Below are positions 1-8,375 of a stretch of DNA of 64,000 nucleotides, one piece after another. The DNA is from CALZIK01 sp945787635 (lineage in GTDB: Bacteria; Acidobacteriota; Thermoanaerobaculia; Multivoradales; JAHEKO01): NCBI GenBank assembly GCA_947259725.1, contig CAMYNM010000010.1, positions 62,001-126,000 of the forward strand. Direction: 5' to 3'. Position 1 is the first letter of the stretch; each line of letters opens with the position of its first letter. The position numbers were made by a program, and so were the translations under genes. A model generated the notes under the pieces. It searched no databases and was not told where the DNA came from. It worked only from the letters and a program-made list of their open reading frames with translations.

Positions 1-1361
1 TTCTGCTCGGGATCCAGGACCTCCATGAGCGCCGAGGACGGGTCGCCGCGAAAGTCGGTCGACATCTTGTCGATCTCGTCCAGGAGGAAAACCGGGTTGA
101 CGGTTCCGGCCTTGCGCATCATTTGGACGATCTGACCCGGGAAGGCGCCGATGTAGGTGCGCCTGTGCCCCCGAACCTCGGCTTCGTCGCGAACGCCTCC
201 GAGCGAAAGGCGCACGAACTTCCTGCCCATGGCCCTGGCGATCGACTTCGCCAACGACGATTTGCCGACCCCTGGGGGGCCCACGAAGCAGATAATCGAG
301 CTCTGGGTCTGGTTGGCAAGCTGCCGCACTGCAAGGAACTCGAGAATCCGCTCCTTGATCTCGTCGAGACCGTAGTGATCCTGGTCGAGAATCTTCTGCG
401 CCCGGTCCAGGTCCTTGATCTCGCGGCTCTTTTTCTTCCAGGGAACGCTGACCAGCCAGTCGATGTAGTTGCGCGAGACGGTCGCCTCGGCCGACACCGG
501 CGGCATCGACTCCAGGCGCTTGAGCTCCTGCTCGGCCTTTTCCTGCACTTCCTTGGGAAGACCTGACCCCTCGATTTTCTCCTTGAGCTCGGCCATCTCG
601 TCGCTCTTGTCGTCGGTGCGGCCCAACTCGTTGTGGATCGCCTTGATCTTCTCGTTGAGGTAGTACTCTTTCTGGGCCTTCTCCATCTGCTTTTTGACCT
701 TGACGTTGATGCGCTTGTCGATGTTGACTTTCTCAACCTCGACGTCGAGCAGGTCGTGAAGGCGTTGAAGCCTCTCGTAGGGGCTCAGCAGCTCGAGGAG
801 TTCCTGTTTTTCAGGAGTGGAAACCAGAAGGTGAGCGGCTAGCTGATCCGCGAACCGGTCGGGCTCGTCGGTCTTGATGGTCGAGGCGAGCCCCTCGAAC
901 GCGAGGTGCTGCGACATCTTGGCGTACTGCTCGAAAACGGTCAGCACTCGGCCCATGTACTTCTCGAGCGCTTCGTCGGCTTCGAGATCGATCTGGAAGA
1001 CTTCGACCGTGGCCAGGAAGGCCCCTTCGTCTTCGCTGAGCTCCTTGAGCTCGGCGCGCTGAACGCCCTCGACCATCACCTTGACGTTGCCGTTCGGAAG
1101 TCGAAGGTTCTGGACGATCCGCGCCACGACGCCGATCTTGTGCATGTCGTCCCAACCCGGGTCATCGATCTTCGGGTCTTTCTGCGCGATCAAAAAGATC
1201 TGGCGATCGCCCCGCGCCAAACTCTGCTCGAGCGCGTGCACCGAGCCCGAACGGCCGACGATGAACGGGGCCATCATGTGCGGAAACACCACCATGTCCC
1301 GCAACGGGACGCAGGGCAGATTCTCGCGTGTGGTGTTTACAAAGCTCGGAAGGCGACTCAT
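1..1361 (-). CDS. lon: ATP-dependent protease Lon, N-terminal 453 residues (cut by window edge)
   Basis: Lon degrades damaged and regulatory proteins in the cytoplasm using ATP. The visible part begins with a substrate-binding LON domain (about residues 15-210). A helical linker follows, then the AAA+ module with Walker A GPPGVGKS near residue 361 and Walker B LLDEIDK near the window edge. The sensor part of the AAA+ domain and the Ser-Lys protease domain lie outside the window. The start is the ATG at 1361 giving MSRLPSFVN; no strong ribosome binding site precedes it. The stop of clpX lies 51 bases upstream, so lon is probably the last gene of the tig-clpP-clpX-lon run. The identification is certain from the domain order and neighbours. 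Confidence 0.97.
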   Translation of the reverse strand, partial: MSRLPSFVNTTRENLPCVPLRDMVVFPHMMAPFIVGRSGSVHALEQSLARGDRQIFLIAQKDPKIDDPGWDDMHKIGVVARIVQNLRLPNGNVKVMVEGVQRAELKELSEDEGAFLATVEVFQIDLEADEALEKYMGRVLTVFEQYAKMSQHLAFEGLASTIKTDEPDRFADQLAAHLLVSTPEKQELLELLSPYERLQRLHDLLDVEVEKVNIDKRINVKVKKQMEKAQKEYYLNEKIKAIHNELGRTDDKSDEMAELKEKIEGSGLPKEVQEKAEQELKRLESMPPVSAEATVSRNYIDWLVSVPWKKKSREIKDLDRAQKILDQDHYGLDEIKERILEFLAVRQLANQTQSSIICFVGPPGVGKSSLAKSIARAMGRKFVRLSLGGVRDEAEVRGHRRTYIGAFPGQIVQMMRKAGTVNPVFLLDEIDKMSTDFRGDPSSALMEVLDPEQ

Positions 1362-1412
1362 ACCCTGAGGTCTTTCAGTTTGTGATGGTGACGCGGGTCC
1401 CGGAAAACTCCG

Positions 1413-2648
1413 TTACACCGCTTTTTTGAGTGGCACCGGTTGGACCCGGTCAAGGACCGTTTCCTTGGTGATGAGCACCTCGGAGATGTCCTCTTGTGAA
1501 GGAATATTGTACATCATGTCGAGCATCAGCTCTTCCAGGATGATTCTGAGCCCTCGAGCTCCGACGTTTCGCTTCTGAGCGTCGGCGGCGATCGCCACCA
1601 GCGAGTCGTCGGTGAAGTTGAGCTCGACGTCTTCGAGCTCGAACATCGTCTGGTACTGCCGCACCAGGCTGTTCTTGGGCTCTTTTAGAATCCGAACCAG
1701 ATCCGACTCGGTCAACTCGCGGAGAGTCGAGACCACCGGCAGCCGCCCCACGAACTCCGGAATCAAGCCGAACTTGATCAGATCGCCGGGAGCCACGTGC
1801 TCGAGCAGCGCGCTCGAGCGCCGCTCCTTGTCGGTCTTGACGTCGGCGCCGAAGCCGAGCGTCTTCTCATTGATCCGCGAGGCGATCTGCTCGTCGAGGC
1901 CGACGAAGGCGCCGCCGCAGACAAAGAGGATGTTGGTCGTGTCGATCTGCAGGAACTCCTGATGGGGATGCTTGCGGCCGCCCTGTGGCGGCACGTTGCA
2001 CAACGTACCCTCGAGGATTTTCAGAAGCGCCTGCTGCACACCTTCGCCCGAAACGTCTCGAGTGATCGACGGGTTGTCGCCCTTGCGCGCGATCTTGTCC
2101 ACCTCGTCGATGTAGACGATGCCGCGCTGGGTCTTGTCTTTGTCGTTGCCCGACGCCTGGTACAGCTTGAGGATGATGTTCTCGACGTCCTCGCCCACGT
2201 AGCCCGCTTCGGTGAGAGTCGTCGCGTCGGCGATCGTGAACGGCACGGAAAGCAACCGCGCCAGGGTCTGGGCGAGAAGCGTTTTTCCGGTGCCGGTCGG
2301 GCCGATGAGCAGGATGTTCGATTTCTGGAGCTCCACCTCACCGCGGGCCTTTTCGGCGAACTCGATTCGCCGGTAGTGGTTGTAGACAGCGACCGCGAGT
2401 TTCTTCTTGGCCAGCCCCTGGCCGATCACGTAGTCCTCGAGGAAAGACTTGATCTCCTTGGGCTTGGGGAGCTCGGTCTCCTGCTGCTGCTCCATCATCC
2501 GGTCTTCGGCGATGATGTCGAGACAGATGTCGACGCATTCGTCACAAATGAAGACCGTCGGGCCGGCGATGAGCTTCTTGACCTCGCGCTGGCTCTTGTT
2601 GCAGAAAGAGCACCTCAGCGCTTCATCGCCATTCTCTTTTTTTGGCAT
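1413..2648 (-). CDS. clpX: ATP-dependent Clp protease ATP-binding subunit ClpX
   Basis: ClpX is the hexameric AAA+ unfoldase that feeds proteins to ClpP. The 411 residues match the usual length. An N-terminal zinc-binding domain has Cys13, Cys16, Cys35 and Cys38. Walker A GPTGTGKT lies at 116-123, followed by the pore-loop motif GYVG, Walker B VYIDEVD and the arginine-rich sensor region GARGLR. The ATG at 2648 follows a GGAGG ribosome binding site by five bases. It lies between clpP and lon on the same strand. A 251-base gap separates it from clpP, so it may also have its own promoter there. Confidence 0.98.
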   Translation of the reverse strand: MPKKENGDEALRCSFCNKSQREVKKLIAGPTVFICDECVDICLDIIAEDRMMEQQQETELPKPKEIKSFLEDYVIGQGLAKKKLAVAVYNHYRRIEFAEKARGEVELQKSNILLIGPTGTGKTLLAQTLARLLSVPFTIADATTLTEAGYVGEDVENIILKLYQASGNDKDKTQRGIVYIDEVDKIARKGDNPSITRDVSGEGVQQALLKILEGTLCNVPPQGGRKHPHQEFLQIDTTNILFVCGGAFVGLDEQIASRINEKTLGFGADVKTDKERRSSALLEHVAPGDLIKFGLIPEFVGRLPVVSTLRELTESDLVRILKEPKNSLVRQYQTMFELEDVELNFTDDSLVAIAADAQKRNVGARGLRIILEELMLDMMYNIPSQEDISEVLITKETVLDRVQPVPLKKAV

Positions 2649-2786
2649 CTATCCTCCACCCGGCCGGACCGGCTCCATGCCGGCCCTTCCAGCTCTAGAA
2701 CAGGAGATCTCGGTTCTGGTATTCCGCAAGTGACGTGCTCCTCATTGACCTGGGGAACCTTACGGCGATGATACCAGACTCTGACG

Positions 2787-2823
2787 GCCGGCCAGTGACG
2801 CGCGTCACTGCCGGCTGGCCGGC
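2787..2823. promoter_or_regulatory. Long dyad-symmetric hairpin between clpP and clpX
   Basis: The arms GCCGGCCAG (2787-2795) and CTGGCCGGC (2815-2823) are complementary. They enclose a perfect 18-base palindrome, CAGTGACGC joined to GCGTCACTG, at 2793-2810. There is no T-run on either side, so a classical intrinsic terminator is unlikely. An operator or an mRNA attenuation or processing hairpin controlling clpX expression separately from clpP is the better guess. Confidence 0.45.
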
Positions 2824-2899
2824 TCGTGGGACCGCGGCCGGGAAGGCTATCGCGCGCTCCCGCTCCTAGCGCCCCGGACAGGTCGATGAGGCTCGGCCG

Positions 2900-3502
2900 C
2901 TAGCCGCTCGTGGCTTCGATCGGACGGCGAGTCATCACCTGGTCGGCAAGGCCGTACTCCACCGCGGCGGCGGCAGTCAGGATCTTGTCGCGCTCGGTGT
3001 CCCCGTGGACCTCTTCCTTCGACTTCCCGGAATGCTGCGCCAGGATCTCATCGATCCTTTCGCGCATGCGCATAAGGTCTTTTGCGTGAATGTCGATATC
3101 CGTCTGCTGGCCCTGGAGGCCGTAGAGCAAGGGCTGATGGATCAGCACCCGGCTGTTGGGCAGCACCGACCGTTTGCCCTTGGCGCCACCGGCCAGAAGC
3201 ACCGCCGCCATCGAAGCGGCTTGCCCGACGCAGAGCGTCACCACGTCCGGCTTGATGTATTGCATCGTGTCGTAGATCGCGAGGCCCGAGGTGACCGAGC
3301 CGCCCGGCGAGTTGATGTAGAGCGAAACGTCTTTCTCGGGATTCTCGGCCTCCAGAAACAGCATCTGGGCGATGACCAGGTTGGCCACGTCATCGTCGAT
3401 CGGGCGGCCCATGAAGATGATCGAGTCCTTGAGCAAACGGGAGTAGATGTCGTAGGCGCGCTCGCCGCGGTTGGTCTGCTCCACTACCATCGGTATCAAC
3501 AT
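2900..3502 (-). CDS. clpP: ATP-dependent Clp protease proteolytic subunit ClpP
   Basis: ClpP is the serine peptidase that forms the tetradecameric degradation chamber used by ClpX. The 200-residue protein carries the complete catalytic triad: Ser97 in GQAASMAA, His122 in RVLIHQP and Asp172 in ERDK. The oxyanion-loop motif NSPGGSV is also present. The ATG at 3502 follows a GAGGAGA ribosome binding site. It lies 44 bases after tig and before clpX, the classical tig-clpP-clpX-lon order. The N-terminal propeptide is very short, so it may mature by removal of only a few residues. Confidence 0.98.
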   Translation of the reverse strand: MLIPMVVEQTNRGERAYDIYSRLLKDSIIFMGRPIDDDVANLVIAQMLFLEAENPEKDVSLYINSPGGSVTSGLAIYDTMQYIKPDVVTLCVGQAASMAAVLLAGGAKGKRSVLPNSRVLIHQPLLYGLQGQQTDIDIHAKDLMRMRERIDEILAQHSGKSKEEVHGDTERDKILTAAAAVEYGLADQVMTRRPIEATSG

Positions 3503-3546
3503 CGAAAACGTCTCCTCATGCCTCTCGGGCTCATCATCGGCTCACT

Positions 3547-4911
3547 TTATTCTGATTCATCGTCGGGTGCATTCGCGGAGGCGGCGTCGGCCGCCGCATC
3601 CTCTACGGCGGGATCCGGCACGACGTCCACGTCGTCCTCACCGAGCAGCCTTTTCATTGTCTTGTCACGCAGGAGCTGCTCGCGCAGCTCGCCCAGCCGG
3701 CCCGTCCGGTCGAGCTCCTGGCGCAGCAGGCCCGAGGAGCGCTTCTGCCCCTTGGCCAGAGCGGCAAGCGCCGCTTCCAGCTCTTCCTCGGACACGGCCT
3801 CTCCCAGCTTCCCGGCGACCGCGTCGAGCACCAGCCGCGCGCGCACTCGCTTTTCCGCCTGCGGCGTGAATTCCTCGCCCATCCGCTGCCAGTCGATGCC
3901 CGCTTTGTCAAGATCGAGGCCCTGTTGGGCGAGACCGGTCGCGTACTCTTTCAAGAGCTCCTGGGTCTCCTCGCGGACCACCCGCTTCGGCACTTCGAAG
4001 GGGTGACGCTCGCAGAGCTGCTCGACGACGGCGGAGCGCCGGGCGCGCCGGTGCTCCTCGGCCCGGGATCGGGTCATGTTCTCCCGGACGCCGCTACGCA
4101 TGTCGTCGAGACCTTCGAACTTCCCGTATTTCTTCGCGAACTCGTCGTCGAGCTCCGGCAGGTCGCGCTCTTCGACCGCCTCGACCCGCACCCGAAACTT
4201 CTTCTTGGTCACGTCGGCGCCCTCGAGAAACTCGCGCTCGAAGTCACCCTTCTGGCCGGCCGCTAGGCCGGTCACCGCCAGCGACAGCTCTTCCCAAACG
4301 TTCGTGTCGCCCACCTCGAAGGTGGTTTTCTCAGGTTCGGGCTGAGACCCGGCCTCGTCGCCGGACTCGGACTCTGAGGCCGCCGCGGCATCCTCGGGCG
4401 TGATGACGGCGATCACCCGATCGCCGCGAGTGGCCGCCCGGTCGGCGGTCTTCCAGTCGGCGACGCTTCGCCGAAACTCGCCTATCGCGGTCTCGACCTC
4501 CTCGTCGGTGAGCGGCTTCGGCTCCTCCGGAAGGTTGAAGCTCTCGATGTTTCCGATCTCGAACTCGGGTCTCAGATCGACGGTCGCGACAAAGGTCAGC
4601 TCGGATCCGAAAGAGAAATCGACGGCGCCCAGCTCCGGCGCCAGCAGCGGATCTAGCTCGCTCTCGGCCTCGGCCTGCTTCCAGTAGCGAGGCACCAGCC
4701 GCTCGACGACCTCGCGCTCGATGTCCTCGCCGAACCGCTGCCGGACCAGCGAGGTCGGAACCTTGCCCTTGCGAAACCCCGGGATCCGGGCGTGCTTGCG
4801 GTATTCGGCGGTCACGCGATCGGTCTCGGCGGCGACCGCCGGCGCCGGCACGGCGACCTTGACCTGCTTCTGGCTGCCGCCCAGGTCCTCGATGGAAACC
4901 ACTACGCTCAT
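3547..4911 (-). CDS. tig: Trigger factor, ribosome-associated chaperone and prolyl isomerase
   Basis: Trigger factor binds ribosomal protein L23 and shields nascent chains. The 454-residue length is typical. An N-terminal ribosome-binding domain includes the IPGFRKGKVP signature (residues about 43-52). A middle PPIase-like domain is interrupted by an acidic Ser/Glu/Ala-rich insertion around residues 175-195, and a long helical C-terminal chaperone domain follows. The C-terminal tail is Asp/Glu/Ala-rich. It starts 47 bases after the tRNA-Leu gene on the same strand, so both may share a transcript with clpP, clpX and lon. Confidence 0.96.
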   Translation of the reverse strand: MSVVVSIEDLGGSQKQVKVAVPAPAVAAETDRVTAEYRKHARIPGFRKGKVPTSLVRQRFGEDIEREVVERLVPRYWKQAEAESELDPLLAPELGAVDFSFGSELTFVATVDLRPEFEIGNIESFNLPEEPKPLTDEEVETAIGEFRRSVADWKTADRAATRGDRVIAVITPEDAAAASESESGDEAGSQPEPEKTTFEVGDTNVWEELSLAVTGLAAGQKGDFEREFLEGADVTKKKFRVRVEAVEERDLPELDDEFAKKYGKFEGLDDMRSGVRENMTRSRAEEHRRARRSAVVEQLCERHPFEVPKRVVREETQELLKEYATGLAQQGLDLDKAGIDWQRMGEEFTPQAEKRVRARLVLDAVAGKLGEAVSEEELEAALAALAKGQKRSSGLLRQELDRTGRLGELREQLLRDKTMKRLLGEDDVDVVPDPAVEDAAADAASANAPDDESE

Positions 4912-4958
4912 CTGGAAAGCTCTTTGTTGATGAAAAGGAAGGTCGGGGTGGTCGAATC

Positions 4959-5044
4959 TGGTGCGAAAGGGGGGATTCGAACCCCCACCCCGATGTCGGG
5001 ACTAGATCCTAAGTCTAGCGCGTCTACCATTCCGCCACTTTCGC
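4959..5044 (-). tRNA. tRNA-Leu (anticodon TAG), CCA encoded
   Basis: The complement folds as an 86-base class II tRNA with acceptor GCGAAAG pairing with CTTTCGC. The D-arm contains GGAATGGTAGAC, the anticodon loop CTTAGGA gives anticodon TAG, and the long variable arm is CCCGACATCGGG. The T-loop is GTTCGAATC and the 3' CCA is genomically encoded. It lies directly upstream of tig. Confidence 0.95.
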
Positions 5045-5140
5045 CCTCGGAAGCCGAAACCAGCCGGCCGGAGGCGGAGCCGGCGGGACCGTCACTCTAG
5101 ACCAAGCGGCCTGGAAAACAAAGGCGGGGAAGGCCTCGGA

Positions 5141-5626
5141 TCAGTCGAACTCCCGGACCGGCTCGGCCTGTTCGTCACCCACCCGACCGGCTTCGATACC
5201 GGCCTTGAAGTAGTTCTCGCCCCGAATCGGCGCCTCCGCCAGCCGCCGAAGCATGGCGATCTGGCCGACATGGGTGAGAGCGTCCGCGATCGGGCCCTGG
5301 AACACCTTCTCTTCGGGAAAGCCGCTCGGCTCGCCGCTCGCAAGGCGTGCGTCAAGCGCCTCGAGCGAGGCGAAGAACCGAGCGACCTCGTCGTCCCAGA
5401 ACCGCGCTACCGAGTCTCGCCACACCTGACGGCCCTCTGCCTGGGAGAGCGCCCAATCCAGAAGATCCCCGATGTGGCCCAGAATCTCCCCCGGCGTCCG
5501 GGTGTTCGGGCCGATGCGGAACCCCGCGAAGTCGTCCGGCGCCCCTCGAACCGCCTTGCCGCCGCGATACGCCAACGTCGCCAGCGTGTGGCGCAGGAAC
5601 TCGGTCTTGGTGCTCGGGGTGGTCAT
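5141..5626 (-). CDS. DinB-like (YfiT/DinB superfamily) protein
   Basis: The 161-residue protein looks like a four-helix-bundle DinB/YfiT-like protein. An N-terminal helix is followed by a GEILGHIGDLLDW segment and by ADALTHVGQIAMLRR near residues 111-125. These supply the spaced histidines that bind a divalent metal in this superfamily. Members act as thiol-dependent transferases or have unknown stress roles; the substrate cannot be read from the sequence. The ATG at 5626 follows a GAGG ribosome binding site. It is convergent with nothing and stands alone between tRNA-Leu and an exported protein on the same strand. Confidence 0.7.
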   Translation of the reverse strand: MTTPSTKTEFLRHTLATLAYRGGKAVRGAPDDFAGFRIGPNTRTPGEILGHIGDLLDWALSQAEGRQVWRDSVARFWDDEVARFFASLEALDARLASGEPSGFPEEKVFQGPIADALTHVGQIAMLRRLAEAPIRGENYFKAGIEAGRVGDEQAEPVREFD

Positions 5627-5651
5627 CGCCTCGGGCTACGGGGAGTGCGGC

Positions 5652-6185
5652 CTAGTCGGAAACTGCCGGGACCGGCACCCACCTGATCTGACACACGACA
5701 GACGTCCGGGCGGCCTTCCTACCGTTCTGCCAAGCGACCTTCACCTCCATCTGGGCACTCTTGATTCCGCCCCCGAGAGTGGGAAGTGGAGCGTTCTCGT
5801 TCCAGCTGACGCAGCCGCCCGTCCCGGTGATGTACCTGTTGACCGAGAATACCGGATCCCTGCGCAACCTACTGGATGACAAGAAGTAAGTGTAACCGCT
5901 TCTGACCCTGAGTTTCGCGTTCTTGACGGGAATATCGCTTGTGCCTCTGAAGGCGCAGGCCTGGCAAAACTGCGTGACCTGAGACTCTCTATTCTCCCTC
6001 AGAAAATCAATCGGGACGTTGGCGATTGCCTGAAGCGCGGGCGTGTCCTTGACAGCGCTCTTGTCTCCCTCCCACTCACACCCGCCGGAGCTCCTGATGG
6101 CTGTCGCTCCAACCGAGCCGGCGTTCGCGACGAGGAGGGCCGCGAAACCAAAAGTCCAAAGGATGCGGGTCTTCCAGTTCGTCAT
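5652..6185 (-). CDS. Exported protein of unknown function, Cys-containing
   Basis: I do not recognise a family. The 177 residues begin with a classical signal peptide, MTNWKTRILWTFGFAALLV, cleaved probably near VGATA. The mature part is basic and polar with Cys in SGGCEW, FCQACAF, GTGGCVSW and VVCQIRW. This pattern suggests disulfides in the periplasm. Starting at the ATG at 6185 is supported by GAGGAGATCTCG just upstream; an in-frame extension to 6299 would put a charged tail before the signal peptide and is rejected. It lies 25 bases before the DinB-like gene. Confidence 0.6.
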   Translation of the reverse strand: MTNWKTRILWTFGFAALLVANAGSVGATAIRSSGGCEWEGDKSAVKDTPALQAIANVPIDFLRENRESQVTQFCQACAFRGTSDIPVKNAKLRVRSGYTYFLSSSRLRRDPVFSVNRYITGTGGCVSWNENAPLPTLGGGIKSAQMEVKVAWQNGRKAARTSVVCQIRWVPVPAVSD

Positions 6186-6568
6186 CGAGATCTCCTCACG
6201 GAGCCTGCGTCTCGGCCAGGGCCGTTCGATCGGTCCGTCTCGGTCAGGCTCTGATGTGACTGTATCGCGACTGATCAGCCGAAGGCCCACGCGTGTCACC
6301 TCCCGGGCTCGCGAACAGAAAACGCCCCTAAGAACCTCGCTACGATGTGGTGCAGGACACCGACAGTCCCCCTACCGGGCATGAAAATATTGCCGCCCGG
6401 TTGGCTCGTGCCGCCGAACCGGTGCGGCAGGCAGCCCGCCCACCAACCGGGTGCAACCCTCTTCCCACCAGGAGTTCACCTGTTCGCGACTCCTATCGAC
6501 TTCGCGAGGCGGTTGCGCTTCATTCACGCTGCGGCATGGCACCTTTCTTCTGGACTTCCCTCTATGCC
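6186..6568. other. Intergenic stretch without a supported gene
   Basis: This gap separates the divergent exported-protein gene from padR. Short open frames exist on both strands but have no ribosome binding site and no recognisable protein-like composition. Apart from the padR promoter just downstream I see no repeat, RNA or terminator here. Confidence 0.5.
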
Positions 6569-6597
6569 TTGACAAAGGAGGCGTATTTCTTTAATAT
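6569..6597 (+). promoter_or_regulatory. Near-consensus sigma-70 promoter of the padR operon
   Basis: TTGACA at 6569-6574 and TAATAT at 6592-6597 are separated by exactly 17 bases. Transcription would begin near 6604, about 40 bases before the padR start codon. Such a consensus promoter is unusual in this high-GC window and suggests strong expression when not repressed. Confidence 0.8.
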
Positions 6598-6631
6598 ATA
6601 GAAGCTCGACATATAGAGAGTCGTAATATAG
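6594..6631 (+). promoter_or_regulatory. Three phased ATATAG repeats, candidate PadR operator
   Basis: ATATATAG (6594-6601), ACATATAG (6609-6616) and TAATATAG (6624-6631) repeat at an exact 15-base period over the -10 box and the start of the transcript. The middle and right copies are also flanked by the inverted CGAC/GTCG pair at 6607-6623. PadR-family proteins usually autorepress through AT-rich sites near their own promoter, so these are the obvious operator. The assignment is inference from position. Confidence 0.6.
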
Positions 6632-6644
6632 CCCGCGATTCACC

Positions 6645-7007
6645 ATGAACCCCTCTCCGCCACTTCGCCCCATGCTCGACATCCAGAGTCTGAGCCGGAG
6701 CTGCAATCAGGTCCTGATTCTCTCCACCCTCTCCTCCGGCCCTCACCACGGCTATCAGCTTGTTCTCGAGCTCGAAGAAAAAAGCTCCGGCACGTTCCGC
6801 TTCCGGCACGGCACCCTCTACCCGATCCTCCACAAACTCGAGAGCGAGGGCCTGATCCGTGGCGATTGGCTCGATGAGCCGAGCCGCAGGCGACGCAAGA
6901 GCTATCGGCTGACGGCTGCCGGACGCCGGTACCTGAAGGAGCAGATCGCCAGCTGGCGGGATTTTCTTGCTCGTTTCTTTCACGTTGTCGAGGAGGCAGA
7001 GAAATGA
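6645..7007 (+). CDS. PadR family transcriptional regulator
   Basis: The 120-residue protein has the PadR winged-helix domain: LILSTLSSGPHHGYQL, then FRHGTLYPILHKLESEGLI and the wing RRRRKSYRLTAAGRRYL. A short C-terminal helix serves for dimerisation. PadR proteins repress exporter or stress genes and respond to small ligands. A second ATG at 6672 (MLDIQSL) is an alternative start because neither has a good ribosome binding site. It overlaps the next gene by four bases (ATGA), so the two are translationally coupled, and it sits under a near-consensus promoter with phased repeats. Confidence 0.92.
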   Translation: MNPSPPLRPMLDIQSLSRSCNQVLILSTLSSGPHHGYQLVLELEEKSSGTFRFRHGTLYPILHKLESEGLIRGDWLDEPSRRRRKSYRLTAAGRRYLKEQIASWRDFLARFFHVVEEAEK

Positions 7008-7753
7008 CTCGATTCGCAAACGTACTCAAGCAGGCCGGGGATCGCCTCCGCCTCTCCGAGCCGTCCCGTACCCGGATCCTCTTGGAGATCGCCTCGGATC
7101 TCGAGGACAGCTACCACTATCATCTCGACCAGGGCTGCGACGAGGCTGAAGCGGCCCGCCGGGCCGAGGAGGCCTTTGGCACCTCGGACGAAGCGTTGCA
7201 GCTGCTGGCGCGGATTCACGGGCCCGGCGTCGGCGGCTTCTCCGAACGCTTTTCCCAGCAGATCGGGACACTCTGGTCGAAGATCCTGCTGGTCGCCGTC
7301 CTGGCCTTCGACATCCTGCTCGCCGTTCGGATCTTCTCCGACCGTTTCTTCCTGTTCCGTCCGAGCCCCTTCCTGTGGCCGATCGCGGCGCTCGCCCTGG
7401 CGGCCTTCGTCTTCACCATCTGGAAGTTGGTGCAGATCTACTCGCGCTCGGGTGTCGACGTGCGGCGGCTGCGAACCGGACTCGGAATTCCTCTTTTCTT
7501 CGCCGGAGCCAGTCTGGCCATCGCCGGCCTTGGCTTCCTCTACCACCTGCAGCGCTTTCTAAGGCTCAACGCGAACGGGGCACCGGAGGCTCTCTTCAGG
7601 AACCTCGCGGGCTGGATGATCTCGATCTCTTCGTTGATGACCGTCGGCTTGCTGACGGCGACTCTCGCCGGGCTGGTCTGGTTCGTACTCTCTCGGCTGG
7701 TGAGCCGCAGTGAGGCCCGGGAAATGGAGAGCCTTCTACGGAGTGCCGCCTGA
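7004..7753 (+). CDS. Multi-pass membrane protein with a permease-prefix-like N-terminal domain
   Basis: The 249 residues start with a soluble helical region of about 80 residues. It contains the pattern ILLEIASDLEDSY...ARRAEEAFG, which resembles the N-terminal prefix domain found on PadR-linked acidobacterial permeases and DUF1700-like proteins. Four hydrophobic segments follow, near residues 93-110, 122-145, 160-182 and 205-232. It is coupled to padR by a four-base overlap. The function is unknown; a membrane sensor or antagonist partner of the PadR regulator is the usual inference for this gene order. Confidence 0.65.
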   Translation: MTRFANVLKQAGDRLRLSEPSRTRILLEIASDLEDSYHYHLDQGCDEAEAARRAEEAFGTSDEALQLLARIHGPGVGGFSERFSQQIGTLWSKILLVAVLAFDILLAVRIFSDRFFLFRPSPFLWPIAALALAAFVFTIWKLVQIYSRSGVDVRRLRTGLGIPLFFAGASLAIAGLGFLYHLQRFLRLNANGAPEALFRNLAGWMISISSLMTVGLLTATLAGLVWFVLSRLVSRSEAREMESLLRSAA

Positions 7754-7774
7754 GCCAATCGAAAGGAGCGCGAC

Positions 7775-8203
7775 ATGACTCGATTCCTTATGGAAGCCGG
7801 CCCCCTGATCTGGCCGATCATCCTGCTGACCCTGGTGATCGGAGTGCTGGTCCTGTGGAATGCCGCCTCGCTGCTGCTCCGACGAGATAGCTCGCTGGCT
7901 CGCCGCCGCCGGAGCATCGACGGGATCATCTTCTGGGGCACCGCGGCAGCGGTGCTCGGCTTTCTCGGCCAATGGATGGGCATCAATCGAATGACCCAGG
8001 CGGTCGTCGAGCGGGGCATCATCAATCCCCAGGCCGTGATTTACGGTATCTCTGAGTCGCTCCTTACCCCGCTTGCCGGGATGGCCGTGCTCGTCGCCGC
8101 GGCCTTCCTCTGGTTCTTCCTCCGCCTCGGCCTCTGGTCGGCCGAGCGCCCCCTACGCACCCGGATCGCGCCGCTTTCGCACGGGGAAGCTCGAGGCAGG
8201 TGA
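7775..8203 (+). CDS. Small MotA/TolQ/ExbB-like membrane protein
   Basis: The 142 residues hold three membrane segments, near 10-32, 50-68 and 92-116. The last carries ISESLLTPLAGMAVLVAAAF, resembling the channel-forming helix of MotA/TolQ/ExbB proton channels. It is shorter than ExbB and no ExbD/TolR partner is nearby, so it may be a solitary relative rather than a functional motor. A GAAAGGAG ribosome binding site precedes the ATG at 7775. It lies 21 bases after the previous membrane protein and belongs to the padR operon. Confidence 0.6.
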   Translation: MTRFLMEAGPLIWPIILLTLVIGVLVLWNAASLLLRRDSSLARRRRSIDGIIFWGTAAAVLGFLGQWMGINRMTQAVVERGIINPQAVIYGISESLLTPLAGMAVLVAAAFLWFFLRLGLWSAERPLRTRIAPLSHGEARGR

Positions 8204-8375
8204 AGCATGGACGGACTCCACGAGCCGAGCGCCGATCACGGGCCGGTCCGGTTAAGACGTTGCTGTTGATTTCTTAATAGCTCACCTCGCACGACTGTGG
8301 CTTCCTTAACAGCCTGGCCGGCGCCTGATCGCATACTCTGCACGAAAGGAAAGGCAGAGAAACCGGGACTTCACG

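Noticed and set aside
2649..2899. Heat-shock CIRCE element before clpX
   Set aside because: The TTAGCACTC-N9-GAGTGCTAA pattern is not present; the palindrome there is unrelated.
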